Shown here piece by piece: positions 6,485 to 12,266 of a DNA stretch of 12,266 nt; the stretch's first letter is position 1, and each line of letters opens with the position of its first letter. The translations under genes were made by a program, and so were the position numbers. The notes below the pieces were generated by a model. It did not search any database and had not been told where the DNA came from. It saw only the letters and a program-made list of their open reading frames with translations. The DNA lies in assembly GCA_039029535.1 (NCBI GenBank), contig JBCCFW010000209.1, positions 1-12,266 on the forward strand. Direction: 5' to 3'. The stretch is from JBCCFW01 sp039029535 (GTDB taxonomy: Bacteria; Acidobacteriota; JBCCFW01).

Positions 6485-7461
6485 GCAAGTCCGATGAGAA
6501 GCGACCCTCCCGGGTCGGACAGACGGTGGTCGTGGCCATGGGAGGGCACGCCTTCATGCAGGCGGGCGAGGAGGGGACCCACGAGCAGCACGGCCGCAAC
6601 GCCCGGCACATCTGCCAGCAGCTCATGGTGCTGGCCGAGCGGGGCTACAACATCGTCATCACCCACGGCAACGGACCGCAGGTGGGCATGCTCATGCGCA
6701 GCGTCGAGCTCGCCCGTGACACCGTGCCGCCCTTGCCGCTCGACGTGCTGGTCGCCCAGACGGAAGGGAGCCTCGGCTACTACCTCCAGCGCGCCCTGCT
6801 CAACGAGCTGCGGCAGCGCGAGATTCGCCGCTACGTCGTGACGGTGGTGACGCAGGTCCTCGTCGACCCCGAGGATCCCGCCTTCGAGGAGCCGACCAAG
6901 CCCGTCGGCCCCTTCCTCACCAAGGAGGATGCCGAAGCCCGACGTGACGAGGAGGGCTGGATCATCAAGGAGGACGCGGGCCGCGGCTGGCGTCGCGTCG
7001 TCCCCTCACCGGAGCCGTTGAAGGTCATCCAGCGCGACATGGTCCGCGAGGCGGCGGGGGCCGGCAACATCGTGGTGGCGGCAGGTGGGGGAGGCATCCC
7101 CATGTGCAAGGCGGACGACGGTGACTACGTCGGCGTCGAGGCCGTCATCGACAAGGACCTCACCTCGGCGGTGCTCGCCACCGACGTGGGGGCCGAGCTC
7201 CTCATCATCCTCACGGCTGTCGATGCCGTCGCGCTGAACTTCGGACAGCCCGACGAGCAGATCCTGGGCGCGGTGACCCTGGCCGAGTGTGCCCGCTACA
7301 TGGCCGAGGACCACTTCCCGGCGGGCTCGATGGGCCCGAAGGTCGAGGCGATCCACGGCTTCCTGCAGCGGGGCGGACGGCGCGGGCTCATCACGAGCCC
7401 GGACCGCCTCATCGACGCGCTCGACGGCAAGGCCGGTACCCACTTCATCGGTCGGATTTGA
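6481..7461 (+). CDS. arcC: Carbamate kinase
   Basis: This cytoplasmic amino-acid-kinase-fold enzyme uses carbamoyl phosphate and ADP to make ATP, with carbamate decaying to ammonia and CO2. It is the energy-yielding last step of arginine deimination. The 326-residue length is close to the family's. Motifs present are THGNGPQVG (61-69), DPAFEEPTKPVGPF (132-145), EDAGRGWRRVVPSP (164-177), AGGGGIP (201-207), VEAVIDKDL (219-227) and GSMGPKVEA (282-290). The conserved lysines at 140, 225 and 287 are kept. The N-terminal phosphate loop reads AMGGHAF (19-25) where GGNAL is usual, so the conserved Asn is His23. The start is GTG, inside the GTGA overlap with the arcA stop. AGAAGGAG (6466-6473) sits seven bases ahead, indicating translational coupling to arcA. 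No antiporter gene follows. Confidence 0.95.
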   Translation: MSKSDEKRPSRVGQTVVVAMGGHAFMQAGEEGTHEQHGRNARHICQQLMVLAERGYNIVITHGNGPQVGMLMRSVELARDTVPPLPLDVLVAQTEGSLGYYLQRALLNELRQREIRRYVVTVVTQVLVDPEDPAFEEPTKPVGPFLTKEDAEARRDEEGWIIKEDAGRGWRRVVPSPEPLKVIQRDMVREAAGAGNIVVAAGGGGIPMCKADDGDYVGVEAVIDKDLTSAVLATDVGAELLIILTAVDAVALNFGQPDEQILGAVTLAECARYMAEDHFPAGSMGPKVEAIHGFLQRGGRRGLITSPDRLIDALDGKAGTHFIGRI

Positions 7462-7482
7462 TTCAGGTTTGGGGTCCGGTGC

Positions 7483-7503
7483 GCGCCGGCCTTCGGCCGG
7501 TGC
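7483..7503 (+). other. Strong G+C hairpin after arcC (possible 3' end structure)
   Basis: GCGCCGGCC (7483-7491) and GGCCGGTGC (7495-7503) form a 9-bp stem with one G-U pair and a TTC loop, starting 22 bases after the arcC stop. A weaker outer pair, TTTGGG (7468-7473) with CCCAAA (7512-7517), encloses it. No T run follows, so it is not a canonical intrinsic terminator. It may still stall polymerase or protect the arcAC mRNA end. Confidence 0.5.
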
Positions 7504-7522
7504 TCCCATGACCCAAAGCCCC

Positions 7523-7566
7523 GTCGGCCGCCGGAAGTGAATCCCGCCGGCCTCCTGAGCCTTGCC
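7523..7566. repeat. 44-bp hairpin-bearing intergenic repeat, copy 1
   Basis: This copy matches 7635-7678 at 41 of 44 positions; similarity stops sharply at the left edge. It holds an imperfect hairpin with arms at 7526-7534 and 7544-7552 (GGCCG, a C-C mismatch, CGG) and the loop AAGTGAATC. It lies in the tail-to-tail gap between arcC and the acetyltransferase gene. The form recalls REP/BIME elements, but the family is not recognised. Confidence 0.75.
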
Positions 7567-7576
7567 TCTACGGGCT

Positions 7577-7614
7577 GAGTCGGGATGGCGTGACGGCCGA
7601 GGGGGGCCCGACTC
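7577..7614. repeat. 8-bp inverted repeat between the two 44-bp copies
   Basis: GAGTCGGG (7577-7584) and CCCGACTC (7607-7614) are exact reverse complements with a 22-base loop. The pair lies between the two 44-bp repeat copies, giving a repeat / hairpin / repeat layout like that of composite REP (BIME) elements. Confidence 0.5.
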
Positions 7615-7634
7615 CAAGGGGGCGCTGCTTGGGG

Positions 7635-7678
7635 GTCGGCCGCCGGAAGTGAATCCCGTCGGCCTCCTGGGCCGTGCC
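7635..7678. repeat. 44-bp hairpin-bearing intergenic repeat, copy 2
   Basis: This is the second copy of the element at 7523-7566, in the same orientation and 112 bp downstream. Its hairpin arms are at 7638-7646 and 7656-7664. One of the three differences (C to T at 7659) falls on the already unpaired position of the stem, so the predicted fold is kept. Confidence 0.75.
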
Positions 7679-7688
7679 CCGTGGCACG
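7673..7688 (-). other. Short hairpin just past the acetyltransferase stop
   Basis: CGTGCC (7673-7678) and GGCACG (7683-7688) form a 6-bp stem with a 4-base loop, 16 bases after the stop codon of the minus-strand acetyltransferase gene and overlapping the end of repeat copy 2. It lacks a T run, so it is at most a weak 3' end signal. Confidence 0.35.
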
Positions 7689-7704
7689 TCCTCACGCAGT
7701 CGCG

Positions 7705-8133
7705 TCAGCCGCCGAGCTGCTTGCCCAGGCTGATCCGGGGCTCGAAGACGTAGCCGACGGCCTTCCAGAAGCTCACGGCGTCGAGCTCGTCGTCGTGGTC
7801 GACGACCTGCAGGTTCACCTTCGCGCAGCCCCGTGCCTGGAGCCGTCGCTCGGCTTCCGCGACCAATGCTCGGGCGAGACCGTGACGACGGTGCGTGGGG
7901 GCGACCGCCACCCGGTACAGCCAGCCTCGGTGACCGTCGTAGCCCGCCATGGCCGTGCCGACCAGCTCGTCGTCGCGCTCGGCGACCACGACCAGCTCGC
8001 CATCGCCGTCGGTGGTCAGCTTGTCCCGGAGCACCTTGGCCGGGTCGTTGCGTGCCTGGGCGTAGCCGAAGACCTCCGACCACAGCGCCACGACCGCCGG
8101 CTCGTCACCCTCCACGTAGGATCGAATGAGCAC
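7705..8133 (-). CDS. ypeA: GNAT family N-acetyltransferase, YpeA-like
   Basis: The 142-residue protein has the single-domain GNAT form. The acetyl-CoA loop is VAPTHRRHGLARALV (77-91, the RxxGxA signature), preceded by the beta-4 strand WLYRVAV and followed by SFWKAVGY (121-128), the usual C-terminal motif. The GYDGHRGW block (64-71), NDPAKVLRDK (29-38), ARGCAKVNLQV (100-110) and the SLGKQL end (135-140) resemble E. coli YpeA, which has nearly the same length. It should transfer acetyl from acetyl-CoA to an amine, but the substrate is unknown. The GTG start at 8133 is chosen because it directly precedes LIRSYVEGD, the typical first strand, and AGGGGA lies seven bases upstream. It converges on arcC and diverges from the secreted protein gene across 138 bp. 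No link to arginine metabolism is shown. Confidence 0.85.
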   Translation of the reverse strand: MLIRSYVEGDEPAVVALWSEVFGYAQARNDPAKVLRDKLTTDGDGELVVVAERDDELVGTAMAGYDGHRGWLYRVAVAPTHRRHGLARALVAEAERRLQARGCAKVNLQVVDHDDELDAVSFWKAVGYVFEPRISLGKQLGG

Positions 8134-8222
8134 GTCACCATCCCCTGGGTCCGCTCCGTGCTCGGTCGATTGAACGGGACGTCGGTCCGCCACGAGCCCC
8201 GGTCGGAACCCGCCCGATAGCC

Positions 8223-8228
8223 TACGTT
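8223..8228 (+). promoter_or_regulatory. Possible -10 element before the secreted propeller gene
   Basis: TACGTT fits the TAnnnT pattern of high-G+C promoters and resembles the CACGTT proposed for arcA. It lies 44 bases before the ATG at 8272. No convincing -35 box stands 16-18 bases upstream, so this is a weak call. The rest of the 8134-8271 divergent gap shows only ribosome sites. Confidence 0.2.
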
Positions 8229-8271
8229 CCGGGGGCTGGACGTGTCCCGTTCCGGAGGAGTTGGAGGAGAG

Positions 8272-10569
8272 ATGAGAGCCTGGACGGTCGTGGTGCTCCT
8301 GCTGGGGGCTCTCGCCCTGCCCGCCCACGCGGAGTGGGCGCGGGAGCGGGTCGACACCCTCCGCTGGGGCGGTGCCGCCTTCATGACCCTCGACGACGTC
8401 GACTGGCCCGTGCTCGCCCTGGGCGAGGGCCGGGTGCAGGTCGCCCGCTACGCCCTGCCCTTCGACGGGAGCTGGGAGGTCGAGACGGTCGTCGACGACT
8501 GCGCTCGTCTTCACGCGGTCGACTGGCACGACACGACCGGCGTCCTCGTCACCCATCAGCTCGAGAACGACGGTGCGGACGACGAGCTCTGGATCGCCGC
8601 CGGCCACCGGGCCGACTGGCGGCTCGAGCAGGTGGCCGTAGGGCCGCTGCTGTTGGCGCGGGGTGTCTTCGACAACGCGGGAGATCCCATCGTCGCCCGC
8701 TGGACTGCGGCAGGTCTCATCGTGTCCAGGTCCTCGCCGGGAGGCTGGTCCGAGAGCACCGTCACCACCGAGCTGCCCCCCGGTGCGCCGCCCCTGCTCG
8801 CGATGGTCGTCGACGCGGGGGGTGAGCCCGCGCTCGCGTACCTCGATGCGGGTGGCGGGGTCTCGGTGGCTCGCTGGGTCAGCGGTCGGTGGAGCGTGCG
8901 CCCCGCGGTGCGGCCGCCCATCGGACCCGACGAGCGCGTCATCGATCTCGACCTCGACCTCGCGCCGGATGGAGAGCTCGGCCTGGCGGTCACCGTGCAG
9001 GACGGGCTGGTCGAGCAAGACCTGCTCCACGTGCAGGAGCTCTCCGGTGGCGGTTGGACCTCGGAGGTCGTCGCCACCGAGGACCTCGGCTTTCTCGGCA
9101 ACACCGACATCGAGCACGTGGTCAGCGGTGAGGTCGTCATGAGCACGGTGCTCGGCGTGATCCGTGGCTTCCCGGGGGCGTGGATGGTGGTCGGCCGACC
9201 GGAGCTCGGCTTCCCGTCGAGCGCTCAGTGGTCGGACGTCACCGCCGATGGACGGCTGGTGGAGAGCTGGCGGGGCCGGAGCTTCCGGTCCGGCACGACC
9301 GCGAGCTGGCGGAACGTCATCGGCCGTCTCGACGCCGAAGGGTGGGAGGAGGAGCCGCTCGGTGACGGCTGGCCCGTGCTCCTGCACGACCTCGTCTTCA
9401 CCGGTGATGCGACCCACGACGGAGAGCCGGAGATCCTCGCCGCCCTCGACTTCGTCGGTGCTCCCCTGGCGACCATGCTCTCTCGCGGCGACGGCGGCTG
9501 GGGACGCGACGACCTCGATCCGACGCTGGACGGTGCGGGTCGGGCGGCGGTCGGCGGGCGAGGCGAGATGGTGCTGGTCGGACTCGGCGAAGACGGTGAC
9601 GAGATCGCCTTGCGCGCGCCCGAGGGAACATGGTCGGTCGAGACCCTTGGGAGCGCTCCCGCGTTCGGACGCACCGCCGTCTTGCTCGACGCTGCGATCC
9701 AGGCCGGCGGGACGATTCACGGCGTGGGGATCGACGGAGGAGAGCTGGTCCTCGCGACCCGCCGTGACGGGAGCTGGACGCGAGAGCTCGTGAGCGCTGG
9801 TGACGTCGACCTCGCCTGCCTGGCGCTCGACCACGCCCAGCGACCGCTGGTCGTGTTCCAGCCGGCCGACGGCAGCGTCGCGCAGCTCGCGCACCGTCGC
9901 TTCGCGGGCTGGGAGCTGGCGTCCCTCGACGACGCGGTTCTCGGCGGCTCGACCTGCGCGATCGAAGACCTCGGTGAGGGCACGCTCGTGGTGTTGGCAG
10001 AGCGGGGTGGCGAGCTCGTGCTGCTGAGGTCGACGCCAGGAGGTTGGGACAGCGCTGGCCTGCCCGAGCTCGATCCGGCGCTGCCGTCCTCGCTCACCGT
10101 CGACCTCGGGCGTCGGGTGACGCTGGCCGGTGGCTCGGCGATGGACGGTCGTCCGGTCGTGCTACGCGAAGGTCCGGTTGGCTTCGAGCGAGATCTCACG
10201 CTGCCGGAGCTGACCGGACCCGTGCGCTCGCGACGAGCGCCCGACGGTCGGCTCGCCGTCGCAACGCTCTCACCGTGTCACGAGGAAGTCGTCCTGCACT
10301 TCGAGCAAGAGGGAGACGTCCGTCTTCTCCGCGCCGTCACCGACCTCGCTCCCGGCTGGCGGGACACCGTGTTCCCGTTCACCGACGACACCGACCTGGA
10401 AGCCGACGGCTTCCCGATCGCGACGACCGTGCCCGTTGCTGAGGAGGACGCGACGACGACGAGCGGGCTCGTGCTCTACCGGGTGATGGGGGACGCCGAT
10501 CAGGCAGTTCCCGGGCGTCTGAGGGTGAGCAAGGACGGCGACGTGGTGATGCTGACGCACGCCGACTGA
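8272..10569 (+). CDS. Secreted beta-propeller-like protein of unknown function
   Basis: The 765-residue protein begins with a classic signal peptide, MRAWTVVVLLLGALALPAHA, with likely cleavage after residue 20. ATG 8272 is preferred over the in-frame GTG at 8242 because it puts the signal peptide at the N-terminus and follows GGAGGAGAG. The mature part is built of degenerate ~43-55 residue units, each with a glycine turn and a Trp followed by alternating strand residues (Trp68, 116, 159, 207, 262, 358, 410, 454, 502, 547, 592). The stretch LAMVVDAGGEPALAYLD recalls the ALD.G.PHIAYYD propeller repeats known in secreted bacterial proteins. One unit (373-394, GDATHDGEPEIL) looks like an FG-GAP calcium loop, linking it to the giant protein at the left edge. 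No catalytic motif, anchor or sorting signal is visible. Role unknown; periplasmic or extracellular binding is a guess. Confidence 0.9.
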   Translation: MRAWTVVVLLLGALALPAHAEWARERVDTLRWGGAAFMTLDDVDWPVLALGEGRVQVARYALPFDGSWEVETVVDDCARLHAVDWHDTTGVLVTHQLENDGADDELWIAAGHRADWRLEQVAVGPLLLARGVFDNAGDPIVARWTAAGLIVSRSSPGGWSESTVTTELPPGAPPLLAMVVDAGGEPALAYLDAGGGVSVARWVSGRWSVRPAVRPPIGPDERVIDLDLDLAPDGELGLAVTVQDGLVEQDLLHVQELSGGGWTSEVVATEDLGFLGNTDIEHVVSGEVVMSTVLGVIRGFPGAWMVVGRPELGFPSSAQWSDVTADGRLVESWRGRSFRSGTTASWRNVIGRLDAEGWEEEPLGDGWPVLLHDLVFTGDATHDGEPEILAALDFVGAPLATMLSRGDGGWGRDDLDPTLDGAGRAAVGGRGEMVLVGLGEDGDEIALRAPEGTWSVETLGSAPAFGRTAVLLDAAIQAGGTIHGVGIDGGELVLATRRDGSWTRELVSAGDVDLACLALDHAQRPLVVFQPADGSVAQLAHRRFAGWELASLDDAVLGGSTCAIEDLGEGTLVVLAERGGELVLLRSTPGGWDSAGLPELDPALPSSLTVDLGRRVTLAGGSAMDGRPVVLREGPVGFERDLTLPELTGPVRSRRAPDGRLAVATLSPCHEEVVLHFEQEGDVRLLRAVTDLAPGWRDTVFPFTDDTDLEADGFPIATTVPVAEEDATTTSGLVLYRVMGDADQAVPGRLRVSKDGDVVMLTHAD

Positions 10570-10591
10570 GTGGTGCTCGGCCCTCGGTGAC

Positions 10592-11527
10592 CTACACCGC
10601 GTGGACGTGCAGCGACTCCACCCCCAGCCGGACCTGCCCGGCCTGTCGGCGACGCTCGACCACGTCGGCCGACGACTGGATGCCCAGGTCCGCGAGCTCA
10701 CGTCGGGCGCGGAAGATCGCGACGTGCAGGCCCGAGGTCGAGTAGCCGAGCATCTTCTGGAGGTCTACCTGCGCGACCCAACCGCGAGAGGTGGAGGGGA
10801 GCTCCGTGTCGTCGCGATCCCGAAGCCGGAGTCGGGCGAGGGTCAGGAGCAGGTAGTGATGGGCTCGGGCGCCGAGCTCCCATCGATGCGGGCCACAGGA
10901 GACCGAGACTTCGACGTGCTCTTCGTCGGTGCTCACCCGAAAGTCGAAGGTCAGGTCGTCGAGGGTGGGGAGGTCGGTCGCGTCGGCCTCGGCGCTGGCG
11001 TCTGCCGTTCGCTCCACCGCGTGGGGGAGGTCGAGCCGCCACGACTCGCCCACCACGGTGAGGAGCTCGCCGTCGGTCGCGGGTCGGCTGTCGTCAGCCG
11101 ATTCCACGAGCCAGGTCCCGTCCGGGTCGGCGACGACGCAGAGCTGCGGGTCGTCGTCGTCGGGGAGCGCGAGGAGGTCGCCCTTTCCGTGTCGCACGGT
11201 CCCGGACGTGAGGTGGAGAGCGCGCAGGGTCGGAGCGGCGTCGTCAGCGAGCTCCCAGTCGGCACCGTCGTGCCCGAAGGACAGCAGGGTTCCCACGCAG
11301 AGGGCAGCCGAGCCACCGGACTCGAGTCGCGTGCCGTCGACCCAGGTGCCGTTGCGGCTGCCCAGGTCCCGGACCTGCCAGCTCCGCCCCGTCCAGCGGA
11401 GGCTCGCGTGCTCCGAGGACACGCGGGGATCGTCGAGCTGCAGGTCCGCGCGCTCGGACCGACCCACCAGGTGGGCGGTGCGCAGGAGCTCGCTGCGGTC
11501 GGAGGACGTGTCGACGAGACGGGTCAC
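10592..11527 (-). CDS. FHA-domain protein with C-terminal winged-helix-like region
   Basis: The N-terminal forkhead-associated domain (about 10-95) has the phosphothreonine-binding residues: GRS (22-24), SSEH (37-40, the SxxH motif) and SRNGTWVDG (57-65). A beta-rich middle part (100-168) and a short acidic linker follow. Residues about 217-305 then carry AHHYLLLTLARLRL, RGWVAQVDLQKMLG, LHVAIFRARRELADLGI and VRLGVESL. I read these as a winged-helix-like DNA- or protein-binding domain, as seen in kinase-linked FHA proteins of myxobacterial type. The GTG start is set by an in-frame TAG 12 bases upstream; no clear ribosome site is present and a leaderless start is plausible. It diverges from a Ser/Thr kinase gene 98 bp away. 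The likely job is to read kinase phosphorylation and change transcription (inference). The 22-bp gap to the convergent secreted-protein gene shows no terminator. Confidence 0.85.
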   Translation of the reverse strand: MTRLVDTSSDRSELLRTAHLVGRSERADLQLDDPRVSSEHASLRWTGRSWQVRDLGSRNGTWVDGTRLESGGSAALCVGTLLSFGHDGADWELADDAAPTLRALHLTSGTVRHGKGDLLALPDDDDPQLCVVADPDGTWLVESADDSRPATDGELLTVVGESWRLDLPHAVERTADASAEADATDLPTLDDLTFDFRVSTDEEHVEVSVSCGPHRWELGARAHHYLLLTLARLRLRDRDDTELPSTSRGWVAQVDLQKMLGYSTSGLHVAIFRARRELADLGIQSSADVVERRRQAGQVRLGVESLHVHAV

Positions 11528-11533
11528 GAGCTC

Positions 11534-11539
11534 ATGCTA
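11534..11539 (-). promoter_or_regulatory. Possible -10 element giving a leaderless FHA-protein mRNA
   Basis: On the minus strand, TAGCAT (four of six TATAAT positions, TAnnnT kept) ends six bases before the GTG start. Transcription would then start at the start codon, the same geometry seen before arcA. The -35 region 17 bases upstream reads TATTCA, a weak match. The TAG of this box is also the in-frame stop that bars an earlier start. Confidence 0.35.
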
Positions 11540-11625
11540 ACCGTCGTGCGAGCCGTTGAATAGCCGTCCTCATGGCGTGGTGCTCAGTTGTTCGTGAAGG
11601 GACTCGGGAGAGAGAATCGCACGCG

Positions 11626-12266
11626 ATGACCGAACGTCGACCGGAACGAACGGTGACCTGGGCGCCGCCTGGTGAGCCGGAGGGGGGCGCGGCCCGCGAG
11701 GCCGCGAGCTCTCCGCTCCAGCTCCGCTACGATGACAAGGGCCTGATCGGGGAAGGTGGCATGGGCGAGGTCCGCCGGGTCCACGACCGGCTCCTCGACT
11801 GCGTGGTCGCCATGAAGGTGCTCGGTCCCGACCTGGTGGACTCGGCTCAGGCGCGGCAGCGCTTCGTCGACGAGGCGTCCATCACCGCCCGCCTGCGACA
11901 CCCAGGGATCGTGGCCGTGCACGATCGGGGTGAGCGGGACGACGGTCGTCTCTGGTACACGATGACCGAGGTCCGCGGCCGGACCCTGTCCGATGAGATC
12001 GTCGACGCCCATGAGGACGGCCTGGACGAGCTCGCCCTGAGGCGTTTGGTCGGCCTGCTCGCACGGGTCTGCGACGCCATGGCCTACGCCCACGAGCAGG
12101 GCGTCATCCATCGCGACCTGAAGCCTGACAACCTGATGGTCGGGCAATTCGGCGAGGTCCTGGTCATGGACTGGGGCCTCGCGGTCGACGACGTCTCGGT
12201 GCCTGAGGGTCGCGGAACAGTGGCCGGCACGCCGGCCTACATGGCCCCCGAGCAAGCCCGGGGCGA
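11626..12266 (+). CDS. Hanks-type serine/threonine protein kinase (C-terminus cut by window edge)
   Basis: 213 codons are visible and the frame runs off the right edge. After a ~35-residue polar N-terminus the kinase domain shows the Gly-rich loop IGEGGMGEV (41-49), the ATP-anchoring Lys64 in VVAMKVL, and alpha-C Glu84. The catalytic loop HRDLKPDN (162-169) has Asp164. The metal-binding motif is DWG (182-184) instead of DFG, and GTPAYMAPEQ (201-210) closes the activation segment. All residues needed for activity are present. The DWG form is common in kinases of Myxococcota and Planctomycetota and does not imply loss of function. The start at 11626 has GGAG only 15 bases upstream. An in-frame ATG at 11572 would add 18 residues and is a possible alternative. 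It is divergent from the FHA gene, a likely phosphorylation partner. Sensor or membrane parts would lie outside the window. Confidence 0.92.
   Translation, partial: MTERRPERTVTWAPPGEPEGGAAREAASSPLQLRYDDKGLIGEGGMGEVRRVHDRLLDCVVAMKVLGPDLVDSAQARQRFVDEASITARLRHPGIVAVHDRGERDDGRLWYTMTEVRGRTLSDEIVDAHEDGLDELALRRLVGLLARVCDAMAYAHEQGVIHRDLKPDNLMVGQFGEVLVMDWGLAVDDVSVPEGRGTVAGTPAYMAPEQARG

Noticed and set aside
7523..7678. CRISPR-like array
   Set aside because: There are only two copies, the 68-bp spacer is itself structured, the copies differ, and no cas genes are present.
8242..8271. GTG at 8242 as the start of the secreted propeller gene
   Set aside because: It would add ten residues (Ser/Gly-rich) before the signal peptide, while the ATG at 8272 has a stronger ribosome site and gives a standard signal peptide.
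8134..9894. Long N-terminal extension of the acetyltransferase
   Set aside because: It is antisense to the secreted propeller gene, and GNAT proteins of this type are about 140 residues, matching the GTG start at 8133.
10601..11563. 320-codon plus-strand open frame over the FHA gene
   Set aside because: No domain signature. The minus strand has intact FHA motifs and a sensible length.
12169..12177. DWG in the kinase as a sign of a pseudokinase
   Set aside because: The metal-binding Asp182 is kept; only the Phe is changed. Catalytic Asp164 and Lys64 are intact, and DWG is a common active variant in kinase-rich phyla.
11584..12255. 223-codon minus-strand open frame over the kinase
   Set aside because: The plus frame contains every Hanks kinase motif; this frame is its mirror.

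Overview
The window is about 12.3 kb of very G+C-rich bacterial DNA. Codons end almost always in G or C, and CTC, GTC, GAC and GAG dominate. A Hanks-type kinase with a DWG (not DFG) motif, an FHA protein with a C-terminal winged-helix-like region, and large secreted FG-GAP/beta-propeller proteins together suggest a Myxococcota-like bacterium. Acidobacteriota or another kinase-rich phylum cannot be excluded. This placement is inference. The window holds eight genes, no RNA genes, and no gene-free stretch longer than about 245 bases.

Layout. (1) 1-3904, minus: a giant secreted protein, cut by the left edge. It has a signal peptide, 14 FG-GAP-like calcium-loop motifs, a fibronectin-III-like domain, four ~88-residue repeats each with a cysteine pair, and the start of another beta-sandwich. 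(2) 3905-4048: a 5'-leader hairpin for gene 1 and a clear intrinsic terminator plus a second hairpin for the gene upstream. (3) 4049-7461: an arginine deiminase pathway block. Ornithine carbamoyltransferase (minus) diverges from arginine deiminase and carbamate kinase (plus, 4-base overlap). The 147-bp divergent region carries a 12-bp direct repeat, a small dyad and a promoter-like pair that would make arcA leaderless. (4) 7462-7704: a tail-to-tail gap filled with structured repeats, including two copies of a 44-bp hairpin element. (5) 7705-8133, minus: a YpeA-like GNAT acetyltransferase. (6) 8272-10569, plus: a second secreted, probably beta-propeller protein. (7) 10592-11527, minus, and 11626-12266, plus (cut by the right edge): an FHA/winged-helix-like regulator divergent from a Ser/Thr protein kinase.

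Function. ArcA turns arginine into citrulline and ammonia. The carbamoyltransferase splits citrulline to ornithine and carbamoyl phosphate, and carbamate kinase uses that to make ATP. All three enzymes are present; no arginine/ornithine antiporter is visible. The kinase and FHA protein form a plausible phosphorylation-to-transcription signalling pair. The two propeller proteins are exported and have no assignable activity.

The most unusual signals are the repeat cluster at 7466-7688, the compact divergent arc control region with leaderless arcA, the GGHAF substitution in carbamate kinase, and the architecture of the giant secreted protein.
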